64,000 nucleotides of DNA from Asticcacaulis taihuensis. GTDB taxonomy: Bacteria; Pseudomonadota; Alphaproteobacteria; Caulobacterales; Caulobacteraceae. The DNA lies in NCBI RefSeq assembly GCF_900100255.1, contig NZ_FMTS01000001.1, positions 1,364,001 through 1,428,000 of the forward strand. Direction: 5' to 3'. Below the pieces are notes generated by a model. The model did no database searches, was not told the DNA's origin, and saw only the letters and a program-made list of their open reading frames with translations. Shown in pieces: positions 43,602-54,228 of the stretch. The position numbers and the translations under genes are program-made. Numbering within the stretch: the first letter of the stretch is position 1; each line of letters begins with the position of its first letter.

Positions 43602-43850
43602 CAAAAAGAAACCCCGCCGAAGACAGTCGTAAATACTTAGCCTTCCCCCTCTCCCCATAAATGGGGAGAGGACGACAAGCAAGGCGAAGGCGTAGCCAAA
43701 GCCTTAGATTGTCGGGTGAGGGGCTGTGCCCGATTGCAAAAGGCCCCTCACCCGGTCGCCCTCACTTCGTTTGGCTCACTTTCCCCTCTCCCCATTTTAT
43801 GGGGAGAGGGGAAAGTGAGCGAGGAGTTGGAGCCAAAAAGAAACCCCGCC
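43602..43850. repeat. 17-bp direct repeat flanking palindromic repeat D
   Basis: CAAAAAGAAACCCCGCC occurs at 43602-43618 and at 43834-43850, on either side of repeat D. The right copy is part of the H1-like gene's terminator; the left copy has lost the second half of the stem. This looks like a duplication made when D arrived, though longer than a usual target-site duplication. Confidence 0.7.
43641..43815. repeat. GC-rich palindromic intergenic repeat, copy D
   Basis: Terminal hairpins CCCCTCTCCCCATAAATGGG and CCCTCTCCCCATTTTATGGG enclose GACGACAAGCAAGGCGAAG, AGATTGTCGGGTGAGGGGC and GGCCCCTCACCCGGTCGCC. Nearly the same order and wording as copy F (48374). It lies between the H1-like gene's stop and the ABC exporter start, in a 328-bp gap with no gene. 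Confidence 0.88.
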
Positions 43851-43866
43851 AGAGATACTGACGGGG
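43836..43866 (-). terminator. Terminator of the H1-like gene
   Basis: On the minus strand CCCCGTCAG, TATCT loop, CTGGCGGGG (one mismatch) and TTTCTTTTT. It lies 48 bp past the stop. Confidence 0.75.
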
Positions 43867-43913
43867 TAACTTCAAAATTACGGGTGCAGCGCCAATAAAG
43901 GCTTGCGACCCTG

Positions 43914-44690
43914 CTACTTGGCGCCAAAGAGACGAGCCCAGAAGCCGGGCTTCTTCTTGGCGGCGGTGGCCGTGCTGGAGGCGAAATCACTGGCCTTTTG
44001 TGTCACCGAGGCGGTGACGTCATCGGCCTTTTTGGCGAGATCATCGATCATCGGCTTGGCCGCTTCAACAGCATCGTCGATCTTGTCCTTGGCAGCATCG
44101 ACAGCGGCTTCGACCTTGGCGGCCGCGTCCTTGACCGCCGGTTCGGCAGCGGCCTTCAGATCGGCGACCTTTTCAGCCACATCGGCCTTGGCTTCGGCGG
44201 CAGCGGCCTTCACAGTTTCGACAGCCTTGGCAACCTTGGCCTTGGTTTCGCTGGCGGTCTTCTTGGCGGCCGGTTTGGCCTTGGCCGGCGCGGCGGCAAC
44301 CGCCTTGACAGCCTTCGCCTTGGCAGCGGTAGCGGCCGTCTTCACGGTCTTGACGGCGGCTTCAGCCTTCTTCTCGACCTTTTTCGCTTCGGCAACCACC
44401 GGCTTCTTCACATCGGCAACCATCGATTTGGTGGCGGCAGCCGCCTTCTTCGGCGCGGCCTTCGCAGCAGCGGCGGTCTTGGTCGCGGCCGTCTTGGTGG
44501 CGGCGGCCGCCTTGGCCGGCGCGGCTTTCGCGGCGGCAACGGCCTTCTTGGCGGCCGGCTTTACAGTCTTTTGGATGGGGGCCGCGGCCTTTTCCACCGG
44601 CGCCTTGCGCGCCAGGGTCTTCTTCACGCCGGCGTCGGCCGGGATGTCTTTATTTTCACCAGTCGTTGATTTTGTGGTAGCTCTCGCCAT
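43914..44690 (-). CDS. Histone H1-like Ala/Lys-rich repeat protein
   Basis: A 258-residue protein made largely of Ala, Lys and Pro. Residues about 25-150 carry PAKKA/KAAPKKA-type repeats typical of bacterial H1-like DNA-binding tails; 150-240 turn to an amphipathic A/K/D/E helix with spaced VAEKVADLKAA-type heptads, as in apolipoprotein-like or LEA-like proteins. It ends in KKPGFWARLFGAK, an amphipathic anchor. It probably binds nucleic acid or a membrane surface, but low complexity makes homology weak. It has its own terminator and is divergent from prmA. Confidence 0.82.
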   Translation of the reverse strand: MARATTKSTTGENKDIPADAGVKKTLARKAPVEKAAAPIQKTVKPAAKKAVAAAKAAPAKAAAATKTAATKTAAAAKAAPKKAAAATKSMVADVKKPVVAEAKKVEKKAEAAVKTVKTAATAAKAKAVKAVAAAPAKAKPAAKKTASETKAKVAKAVETVKAAAAEAKADVAEKVADLKAAAEPAVKDAAAKVEAAVDAAKDKIDDAVEAAKPMIDDLAKKADDVTASVTQKASDFASSTATAAKKKPGFWARLFGAK

Positions 44691-44807
44691 CGTCTGTCCT
44701 TAAATGCCCCGTTCAGGAGTGCGCACCCAGCGCGCATTGGAATGAAGTTACCCGAATCGGCTGTTCAAATCAAATAAAGCCTATTCCTAATCTTAACGCA
44801 GAGCAAT

Positions 44808-45674
44808 ATGACCTATAATCCGCAGCAAATCATCGCCCGTGGCCCCCGTCTAGTCTCGGAAAGCGCCGCCGAAGCCATTGATGGCGACGTTTTGCTGGAA
44901 GGCGCCACCTATTCGATCCTGGAAGAGGATGAAGACCGCAATATCTGGCGCATCGACGCCTTCCCGACCACCGAGGAAGAAGACGCCCGCCTTCAGGAAG
45001 TCCTGGCCGGCTTTCCGGAGCTGACCGTCACCGCCGATCAACTGGCCGATGCCGACTGGCTGGCCATGGCGCTGTCCGGCCTGCCGCCGGTACGCGCCGG
45101 GCGCTTCTTCGTCTACGGCATCCATGATCGCGGCCGCGCGCCGGATAACACGGTCAACCTGCGTATCGAGGCCGGTGCTGCCTTCGGCACCGGCCACCAC
45201 GGCACCACGGTAGGCTGCCTGATCGCCTATAACGACCTGCTGAAATCGAAGCGCTTTGACCGCGTGCTCGATGTCGGCGCCGGCACCGGCGTGCTGGCCA
45301 TCGCCGCCGCCAAGACCGGCACACGTGTCGCCGTCGGCACCGATATCGATCCGGTTTCGGTCCGCATCTCGAACGAAAACGCCAAGCTCAACAAATGCCA
45401 TGCGCGCTTTGTCTATGCCAATGGGCTCGATCACCGCCTGGTGCGTTCCGATGCCCCCTATGACCTAGTCTTCGCCAATATCCTGGCCCGTCCGCTGGTC
45501 GGCCTGTCCATGGCCATCCGTGGCGCCTTGAAGCCGAAGGGCCTGGTCATCCTGTCGGGCCTCCTGCGCACCCAGGAACGCTTCGTGAAAGCGGCCTATC
45601 ACAGCAAGGGCTTCCGCACCGTCCGCCGCATCCATCGTGATGCCTGGTGTACCCTGGTGATGCAGAAGGTCTGA
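44808..45674 (+). CDS. prmA: Ribosomal protein L11 methyltransferase
   Basis: SAM-dependent methyltransferase of 288 residues that modifies ribosomal protein L11. An N-terminal domain of about 110 residues precedes the catalytic core: [14 protein letters not shown], motif [26 protein letters not shown], and the active-site NILARPLVG. Palindromic repeat E follows 5 bp after the stop. Confidence 0.92.
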   Translation: MTYNPQQIIARGPRLVSESAAEAIDGDVLLEGATYSILEEDEDRNIWRIDAFPTTEEEDARLQEVLAGFPELTVTADQLADADWLAMALSGLPPVRAGRFFVYGIHDRGRAPDNTVNLRIEAGAAFGTGHHGTTVGCLIAYNDLLKSKRFDRVLDVGAGTGVLAIAAAKTGTRVAVGTDIDPVSVRISNENAKLNKCHARFVYANGLDHRLVRSDAPYDLVFANILARPLVGLSMAIRGALKPKGLVILSGLLRTQERFVKAAYHSKGFRTVRRIHRDAWCTLVMQKV

Positions 45675-45679
45675 CTCTC

Positions 45680-45835
45680 TCCTCCCCTGCGAAGCGGGGG
45701 AGGTGGCGCGGCTTGTCCGCGACGGAGGGGGCCTGCCCCTCACATCACATAGCCCCCTCCGTCAGCGACACCGGCTCTTCGAGCCTCGCGCTGCCACCTC
45801 CCCCGTACTCTTCGCTACAGGGGAGCATATTTGCT
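45680..45835. repeat. GC-rich palindromic intergenic repeat, copy E
   Basis: CTCCCCTGCGAAGCGGGGGAG opens and a CCACCTCCCCCGTACTC ... CAGGGGAG stretch closes, with inner GACGGAGGGGGCC / CCCCCTCCGTC arms. Same subtype as A and B. The rest of the gap to 45952 is AT-rich and may hold the next gene's promoter. Confidence 0.8.
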
Positions 45836-45952
45836 CAAAAACCACAGTTCACGGATCATTTCCCACCGCGCTTGAAATTGTATGATTTTCCGGCAAAATA
45901 AATAAATCAAATAAAAGAAACCCGCCAAATGGGTTTTACCGGGAGAGCGCCA

Positions 45953-46459
45953 ATGTTCATGCAAAAAATCATCACCGCCACACTTGCGTCCGCCGCCCTG
46001 CTGGCGGCCGTCCCTGCCCTGGCGCAGGAAGCCAAGCCAGCCCCCATGGTCATCTATGACGATGAGCTGAAAAACGACTGGCAGAACTGGAGCTGGGGCG
46101 TCACCCTGCAAATGTCCGTGCCCGCCGGCCAGGTCAAGCCGATCAAGGTCGAGGGCACGCCGTGGTCGGCGCTGGACCTGCACCATTCGGCTATTTCGAC
46201 CAAGGGCTATACCAAGCTGACCTTCTATATCAATGGCGGAACTGATGGCGGCCAGCAACTGATGGTCAAGGTCAAGGCGCCCGGCGGCGTGGCCATCGAA
46301 TCCAACTATGCCATCGCGCCAAAAGTGAAGACCTGGGAAGTCGCCGAGGTGCCGCTGAAGGATATCGGCGCCGATGACAAGATGATCGAGGACATCTTCA
46401 TTCAGGGCGGCGCCGATGCCTACAAGCCCTATTACATCACCAAGATTCAGCTTGAGTAG
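45953..46459 (+). CDS. Exported beta-sandwich protein, possible carbohydrate-binding
   Basis: A 168-residue secreted protein starting at 45953 behind GGGAGAG, with signal peptide (MQKIITATLASAALLAAVPALA). The mature part reads YDDELKNDWQNWSWGVTLQ, STKGYTKLTFYINGGTDGGQ and KTWEVAEVPLKDIGADDKMI with DIFIQGG, a pattern of Trp/Tyr and alternating strands like that of carbohydrate-binding modules found at the front of some glycoside hydrolases. No catalytic domain is attached. It is followed 67 bp on by pepP. Sugar binding is an inference. Confidence 0.75.
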   Translation: MFMQKIITATLASAALLAAVPALAQEAKPAPMVIYDDELKNDWQNWSWGVTLQMSVPAGQVKPIKVEGTPWSALDLHHSAISTKGYTKLTFYINGGTDGGQQLMVKVKAPGGVAIESNYAIAPKVKTWEVAEVPLKDIGADDKMIEDIFIQGGADAYKPYYITKIQLE

Positions 46460-46526
46460 GCTTTAAGATCATTTGAAACGACGCGGCGGCGGTCTATATA
46501 GGGGCATCAGATGAAGAGGCCCGACC

Positions 46527-48371
46527 ATGACCGCCGATACCGCTCACTTCCAGCACTTCGATGTCACCACCCAGCCGTCGCAGGGCGTGGCCAATGTGGC
46601 TGCCCTGCGTGTCGAAATGCGGAAGATGGGTCTGGACGGCTTTATCGTCCCCCACGAGGATGAGCACCAGAACGAATACCTGCCGGACGCCAATGAGCGC
46701 CTGGCCTGGGTCTCCGGCTTTACCGGCTCGGCCGGCGCGGCGATTATCTTCATGGACCGCGCCATCCTCTTCGCCGATGGCCGTTATACCCTGCAATCGC
46801 GCGAACAGACCGATCCGTCGGTCTTCTCGGTCGAGGATTTCAATGCCAGTTCGCTGGCCGATACGGTGGCGAAAGCGCCGCGCGGATCGGTCATTGGTTA
46901 TGATGCGGCCCTCATCAGCCCGTTCAGCCTCCATGCCCTGCAGGCCGCCGCCGACGGCGCGGGCGTGACGCTGAAATCCGTTTCGCCCAATCCGCTTGAC
47001 CTCGCCTGGGGAAGTGCCCGCCCGGCGCAGCCCATGGCCCTGATCGTGCCGCAGCCGCTCGAATATGCCGGTGTCGCCTCCGCCGATAAACGCGCGCACC
47101 TGGCCGCTACCCTGAAAGCCAACGGCATCGCCGCCGCCCTGATCACCGCGCCGTCGTCGCTGGCCTGGCTGTTCAATATCCGCGGCGGCGATGTCATCCG
47201 CTCGCCCCTGCCGCTCGGCCAGGCCATCCTGAAAAGCGATGGTTCCGCCGACCTCTTCATCGAGCCCGCCAAGATCAGCGACGGCCTGCTCGAATGGCTG
47301 GGCAATGAGGTCAGCGTTGCCGGCCCGCAGGACGTGACCAAAAGCCTGAAAGCCTTCGCCGGTCAAAATGTGCTGATCGACGCCAATCTCTCCTCGGCCT
47401 ACTGGCTGGAGGCTATAAAGACCGCCGGCGCCGCCCCCCTGACCGCCGATGATCCCTGCCTTTTGCCACGCGCCTGCAAGAACGATGTCGAGATCGCCGG
47501 CACCACCGCCGCCCATATCCGCGATGGCGCACTCCTCACCACCTTCCTCTACTGGGTCGCCACCGAGGCGCAGGACACCCTCCCGACCGAGATCGAGGTG
47601 GCGCAAAAGCTGGAACAGATCCGCAAGGCCGGCCCAAAGAACGAAGGAACGGATATCCGCGACCTGTCGTTCGACACCATTTCCGGCTTCGGCCCGCATG
47701 GCGCGCTGCCGCATTACAAGGTCAATGTGTCGAGCGATCTCAAGACGGCGAAAGGCAACCTGCTGCTGGTCGATTCCGGCGCCCAGTTTCTCGATGGCAC
47801 CACCGATGTGACCCGCACCGTGGCCATGGGCGCGCCAACCGCCGAACACAAACGCATGTTCACCCTGGTGTTGAAAGGCCATATTGCCCTGGCCACCGTG
47901 AAGTTCCCCGCCGGCACCACCGGCACGCATCTCGACGCCCTGGCGCGCCAGTTCCTGTGGGCCGAGGGCTTTGACTACGACCACGGCACGGGTCATGGCG
48001 TCGGCGTCTATCTCGGCGTCCACGAAGGCCCGCAACGCATCGCCAAGGCCTTGAACCGTTACGCCCTGCAAACCGGCATGATCGTTTCCAATGAGCCGGG
48101 CTTCTACAAGGCGGGCGAATACGGCATCCGAATCGAGAACCTGCAATATGTCACCGAGGCGGAAATCCCCGCCGGTGGCGAACGCCCGATGCACCGCTTC
48201 GAGAACCTGACCTGGGCGCCGATCGACCGCAACCTGATCGATGTGTCGCTGCTCACCCCCGCCGAGCGCGCCTATATGGATAGCTACCACGCGCGCTGCG
48301 TGGCGTTGCTCAGCCCGCTGGTTTCCGACGAAGTACGCGGCTGGCTTATCGAGGCATGTAAGCCGTTGTAG
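46527..48371 (+). CDS. pepP: Xaa-Pro aminopeptidase (aminopeptidase P, M24B)
   Basis: Removes the first residue from peptides with proline second. The 614 residues form the long three-domain type: two creatinase-like N-terminal domains (1-310) and a pita-bread catalytic domain with ligands Asp in LLVDSGAQFLDGTTDVTRT (both Asp), His in GTGHGVGVYLGVHEGP, Glu in SNEPGFYK and Glu in GIRIENLQYV. A C-terminal extension of about 60 residues matches the eukaryote-like aminopeptidase P. Cytoplasmic. Repeat F begins 2 bp after the stop. Confidence 0.94.
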   Translation: MTADTAHFQHFDVTTQPSQGVANVAALRVEMRKMGLDGFIVPHEDEHQNEYLPDANERLAWVSGFTGSAGAAIIFMDRAILFADGRYTLQSREQTDPSVFSVEDFNASSLADTVAKAPRGSVIGYDAALISPFSLHALQAAADGAGVTLKSVSPNPLDLAWGSARPAQPMALIVPQPLEYAGVASADKRAHLAATLKANGIAAALITAPSSLAWLFNIRGGDVIRSPLPLGQAILKSDGSADLFIEPAKISDGLLEWLGNEVSVAGPQDVTKSLKAFAGQNVLIDANLSSAYWLEAIKTAGAAPLTADDPCLLPRACKNDVEIAGTTAAHIRDGALLTTFLYWVATEAQDTLPTEIEVAQKLEQIRKAGPKNEGTDIRDLSFDTISGFGPHGALPHYKVNVSSDLKTAKGNLLLVDSGAQFLDGTTDVTRTVAMGAPTAEHKRMFTLVLKGHIALATVKFPAGTTGTHLDALARQFLWAEGFDYDHGTGHGVGVYLGVHEGPQRIAKALNRYALQTGMIVSNEPGFYKAGEYGIRIENLQYVTEAEIPAGGERPMHRFENLTWAPIDRNLIDVSLLTPAERAYMDSYHARCVALLSPLVSDEVRGWLIEACKPL

Positions 48372-48373
48372 TA

Positions 48374-48552
48374 TCCTTCTCCCCTCTCCCCATGACCATG
48401 GGGAGAGCCGGGCGGCCGGTGCCGACGACAAGCAAGGCGAAGCCGCAGATTGTCGGGTGAGGGGCTTGTAGCCGCCTGAGAAATGCCCCTCACCCGATCG
48501 CCTTCACTACGTTCGGCTCTCGTCCTCTCCCCACTATGTGGGGAGAGGGGAA
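48374..48552. repeat. GC-rich palindromic intergenic repeat, copy F
   Basis: Same subtype as D: terminal hairpins TCTCCCCATGACCATGGGGA and TCCCCACTATGTGGGGAGAG, inner GACGACAAGCAAGGCGAAG, AGATTGTCGGGTGAGGGGC and GCCCCTCACCCGATCGCC. It lies between the convergent stops of pepP and a 44-residue protein. Confidence 0.88.
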
Positions 48553-48568
48553 TTATTGTTGGCTCACG

Positions 48569-48703
48569 TCAAATAGAGCGATCCAGATCGCGTTTCATTT
48601 CATGCACGATCTCGTCACGCAGTGACGTAAAATCTTGCACGCGATCCTTCTTGTAAAACTCGTAGGCAATCTCATCAATTTTCCTTGGAGAGATCAGCCT
48701 CAT
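48569..48703 (-). CDS. Small charged protein of 44 residues
   Basis: Reads MRLISPRKIDEIAYEFYKKD then RVQDFTSLRDEIVHEMKRDL and ends DRSI, a likely amphipathic helix. It starts 3 bp after the stop of the 73-residue membrane protein gene, so it is probably coupled to it. Codons are more AT-rich than in ligA. No family is recognised. Confidence 0.55.
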   Translation of the reverse strand: MRLISPRKIDEIAYEFYKKDRVQDFTSLRDEIVHEMKRDLDRSI

Positions 48704-48706
48704 TAC

Positions 48707-48927
48707 TTAATTGCCAATAGAAACCTTCTGCTTGGTTTCCTCATTAGTGTTGATGACACTATTCTGTAACGCCTCCAGATATCCGGCATAGACGTTCAAC
48801 TTTTCCCGATATTTGAAGTGCTTACGATCAAACCTGTCTTTCAGATAGGTTGTGAGCAAAGAGCCTAAGCCCAAGCCACCTATCAGCGCTATTCCCGTGC
48901 TGAAAATCTGAGATATATCGCCACTCA

Positions 48928-48928
<1 letters not shown>
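48707..48928 (-). CDS. Small membrane protein of 73 residues, coupled to ligA
   Basis: Starts at 48928 within the ligA stop (TGATG overlap). Residues 8-30 (IFSTGIALIGGLGLGSLLTT) form one membrane helix; the remainder is charged and probably a cytoplasmic coiled coil (YLKDRFDRKHFKYREKLNVY onward). Build and AT-rich codons resemble small accessory proteins of phages and islands. A 44-residue partner follows 3 bp on. Function unknown. Confidence 0.65.
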
Positions 48929-51105
<2,177 letters not shown>

Positions 51106-51117
51106 CTACTGCCACAC

Positions 51118-51393
51118 TCACCCCAGATTGTCAGTATTGTTCCACGGTTCATCCCCGCGTGTTTCCAGGCTGCGCCGCGTAAGCAGATAGCAGAGGATGA
51201 TCAGGCAATAGAGCGCACCGACCACCAGGCCGAAATTGATATAGCTGTGCAGTTTGCCGGCGAACTCCGGCGTGAAGCGGTATTGCAGGCCATAGGTATG
51301 CAGGGTGACACCGACGCAGATGCCCACAGTCAGCAAGGCGCTGTAGGCAAAATGAACGACAAGCAGGATAATCTCGCGGATAAACCTGAGCAT
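51118..51393 (-). CDS. Small two-TM membrane protein between recN and ligA
   Basis: A 91-residue protein starting at 51393 behind AGGAGG. It has two membrane helices (about 10-33, ILLVVHFAYSALLTVGICVG; and 55-78, FGLVVGALYCLIILCYLL) and a polar tail. It lies 37 bp after recN's stop and 39 bp before ligA, all on one strand. Family not recognised. Confidence 0.75.
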   Translation of the reverse strand: MLRFIREIILLVVHFAYSALLTVGICVGVTLHTYGLQYRFTPEFAGKLHSYINFGLVVGALYCLIILCYLLTRRSLETRGDEPWNNTDNLG

Positions 51394-51430
51394 GGCCGCC
51401 TCCTGGCGCTCTTTCAAAAGAGCCCGGCTA

Positions 51431-53149
51431 TTATACGCCTTCCGGGGCCTTAAGTCGAATGGCGGCCGCGCGGGCTTCCGGCGTGATCTCGGCGCCGGAA
51501 AGCATCCGTGCCAGTTCCTCCAGCGCGGCATCGGGCTCCAGCACGGTTACGGTCGAGCGCACGCTGTCATTATGCTCGGCCTTGGAGACCTTGAGGTGCT
51601 GATCGCCGCGCGCCGCGACCTGCGGCGAGTGTGTCACCACGATCACCTGCTGGTTCTGCGCCAGGCGCTTGAGCCGCAAGCCCACGGCATCGGCCACTGC
51701 GCCGCCGACGCCCTGATCGACTTCATCGAAGATCATCACGGGTCCGATGGTATCTTCACCGCCGCGAGACGCCAGCGCCGCCTTCAGGGCCAGGGCAAAA
51801 CGCGCCAGTTCCCCGCCGGAGGCAATGGCGCCTAGACCACCCCATTCCGCGCCCGGATTGGTCTTGACTTCAAATTCGACCACATCGCCGCCGGTCTGGC
51901 CATAGCGCTCCGGCTCCAGCGGCCGCAGGGCGACACGGAAACGCGCCTTGTCGAGCTTGAGCGGCACCAGCTCGCTCATCACCGCCGCCGCCAGCGCCTC
52001 GCCGGCCTGTCCGCGTTTGGCGCGCAGAGCCTCGACAGCGGCATGGAAGGTCTTCTGCGCCGCGTGCATGGCGATGGTCAGGCGGCTTAAATGCGCATCC
52101 AGATCCTCGATCTGGTTCAGGCTGGCGGCAATGCGTGTGCGTTCTTTCGGCAGGTCTTCCACCAGCACGCCAAGCTTGCGGGCCATGGCGCGCAGGGCAA
52201 ACAGACGCTCCTCGACGCGATCAAGCTGCCCCGGCTCGACATCGAGGCTATCCGCCGCCTGATCCATCAGGGCCAGGGCCTCATCGGCGGCAATCAGGGT
52301 GCGATCGAGCGCATCGGCCGCCGCCGTCAGCCGCGCCAGCACCGAATCTTCCGAAGTAGCCCCGGCCTGCATGGCGCGTGTGCGGGCATGATCGAGCGCC
52401 CGGAACGCCTTGACCAGCCGCTGCGACAACTGCTCGCCGCCCACGGCACTGCGTGCCTCGCTGATATCCTCTAGCGCCCGTTCGCCAGCCCCCAGCAGGG
52501 CGCGCTCCGAGGCCAGGGTCGCCTCTTCATCAGGCTGCGGATTGAGCCGGTCCAGTTCCTGCAAACGCAGGGTCAGGGTTTCCAGTTCGGCCTTATCAGC
52601 GCTGGCGCGTTTCATCAGATCGCGGTGTTCGTCGCGGATCGCCTTCAGCGCCTTCCAGCTATCGGAAACCTTCGCCAGTTCCGGCCCACAGGCACCATAA
52701 CTATCCAGCATCCCCAGGTGCGAGCGGGCATCGAGCAGGCCCACCGTTTCATGCTGGCCGTGGACCTCCAGCAGGCTGTCGCCCAGCGCCTTGAGCACCG
52801 CCACACTGACCGGCTGATCATTGACGAACGCCTTGGAACGGCCATCGCGGCCGACCACGCGGCGCAGCAGCAGGGCCTCACCCGGCTCCAGGGCCAGCCC
52901 CTTGTCTTCGAGGAAATCATACAAAGGGTGGGTTGCCGCAATCTCGAATTCCGCCGTCACCGACGCCTGCGGCGCGCCGGCGCGGATCAGGCCGCTATCG
53001 GCGCGCGCCCCCGTGGCCAGGCCCAGAGAATCGAGCAGAATCGACTTGCCCGCGCCGGTTTCCCCGGTCAGCACGCTAAGGCCCTGCCGGATATCCAGTT
53101 CCAGCCGGTCAACCAGGACCACATCGGCAATCGTCAAACGTGTCAGCAT
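51431..53149 (-). CDS. recN: DNA repair protein RecN
   Basis: SMC-like ATPase of double-strand break repair, 572 residues from the start at 53149 (MLTRLTIADVVLVDRLELDI). Walker A GETGAGKS is at 29-36. The middle carries long coiled-coil arms; the C-terminal head has the signature LGAIASGGELARFALALK, Walker B VMIFDEVDQGVGG and VTHSPQVAA. The frame is open 18 codons further upstream but without support. It follows bamD in the order found in Caulobacter. Confidence 0.95.
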   Translation of the reverse strand: MLTRLTIADVVLVDRLELDIRQGLSVLTGETGAGKSILLDSLGLATGARADSGLIRAGAPQASVTAEFEIAATHPLYDFLEDKGLALEPGEALLLRRVVGRDGRSKAFVNDQPVSVAVLKALGDSLLEVHGQHETVGLLDARSHLGMLDSYGACGPELAKVSDSWKALKAIRDEHRDLMKRASADKAELETLTLRLQELDRLNPQPDEEATLASERALLGAGERALEDISEARSAVGGEQLSQRLVKAFRALDHARTRAMQAGATSEDSVLARLTAAADALDRTLIAADEALALMDQAADSLDVEPGQLDRVEERLFALRAMARKLGVLVEDLPKERTRIAASLNQIEDLDAHLSRLTIAMHAAQKTFHAAVEALRAKRGQAGEALAAAVMSELVPLKLDKARFRVALRPLEPERYGQTGGDVVEFEVKTNPGAEWGGLGAIASGGELARFALALKAALASRGGEDTIGPVMIFDEVDQGVGGAVADAVGLRLKRLAQNQQVIVVTHSPQVAARGDQHLKVSKAEHNDSVRSTVTVLEPDAALEELARMLSGAEITPEARAAAIRLKAPEGV

Positions 53150-53244
53150 CGGGCACCGAATCAAGAAGGCGACTGCCGATTCACCGGCAGCCGCCCCATA
53201 CAATCACACAAATGAGAACAATTCAAGAACTCAGATATTTCGTC

Positions 53245-54135
53245 TTAATTGAACTTCCAGAAACTCAGCCAGCTTTTTTTCTTTTTCAGGTCCGGCGCCT
53301 CCGGTCCCTTCTTGCCCTTCGGATCGGGGGCAACGGCCGGCGTGGCGCCCTTTTCCTTCAGGAGCTTGTAGGCCGCCGAATACCAGCGGTCGCCCGGATA
53401 ATTATAGCCCAGCACGGCGGCGTCACGCGTCGCTTCATCGTGCAGGCCCATCATTTCATTGGCTTCGACCAGGCGATAAAGCGCTTCCGGCGTATGGCTG
53501 GTGGTCTGGTAATCGCTGGCCACGGTCTTGAAGCGGCCAATGGCGGCCAGCGGCTGGTTGTCGTTCAGATACCAGCGGCCGACATCCATTTCCTTGCCGG
53601 CCAACTGATCCTGCACCATGTCGAGCTTGATACGCGCGTCCTTGGCGTATTCGCTGTCCGGATAGCGGCGCACCACATCGGTCAGCAGGGCCTTGGCGCT
53701 ATCGGTATAGCCCTGGTCGCGGCCGACATCGACGATCTGTTCAAAGGCGCAGATCGCCTTCATGTAATAGGCATAGGGCGTCAGTTCGCTGCCCGGATAG
53801 AGCTTGATGAACTGGTCGGCGGCGGTGGTCGCCTCAGCATATTTATCGGCTTGGTAATTGGCATAGATGGTCATCACGATGGCGCGGCGCGACCATTCGG
53901 AATAGGGATGCTGGCGCTGGACTTCCTCGAAATAGGTGACGGCGTCGGACCAGCTCTTTTCGTCCAGCTTCTGCATACCGGTCTGGTAGAGCAGTTCCAC
54001 CGGACGCTCCTCATAGACCAGATGCTCTTTCGGTCCCTTGCCGGCGCAGGCGGTCAGACCGGCTACGGAGACACTGGCCAGCAGGATAACTATGGCCGAT
54101 TTCTTGAGAAGCCCCACAACGCTCAACCTATTCAT
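53245..54135 (-). CDS. bamD: BamD, outer-membrane protein assembly lipoprotein
   Basis: Subunit of the BAM complex that inserts beta-barrel proteins. The 296 residues start with a lipoprotein signal with lipobox LTAC (Cys30), then five TPR-like repeats (YQTGMQKLDEKSWSDAVTYF, ADKYAEATTAADQFIKLYPG, YTDSAKALLTDVVRRYPDS and more). The tail is rich in Lys and Pro (KGKKGPEAPDLKKKKSWLSF), longer than in E. coli. It lies between lpxC and recN. Confidence 0.94.
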   Translation of the reverse strand: MNRLSVVGLLKKSAIVILLASVSVAGLTACAGKGPKEHLVYEERPVELLYQTGMQKLDEKSWSDAVTYFEEVQRQHPYSEWSRRAIVMTIYANYQADKYAEATTAADQFIKLYPGSELTPYAYYMKAICAFEQIVDVGRDQGYTDSAKALLTDVVRRYPDSEYAKDARIKLDMVQDQLAGKEMDVGRWYLNDNQPLAAIGRFKTVASDYQTTSHTPEALYRLVEANEMMGLHDEATRDAAVLGYNYPGDRWYSAAYKLLKEKGATPAVAPDPKGKKGPEAPDLKKKKSWLSFWKFN

Positions 54136-54228
54136 CCTCTTGATGACAGCCGTTCGACCGGCCGTAAAATCTTTGTTCGAGGATACATCTACACGAGCGC
54201 AGCGCGCGCGCCAACCGTAATTAACCAG

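Noticed and set aside
46494-48431. 645-residue minus-strand frame opposite pepP
   Set aside because: Antisense shadow without domains.
38949-48552. Repeats considered as CRISPR
   Set aside because: Copies are kilobases apart, palindromic and unlike in length; no spacers or cas genes.
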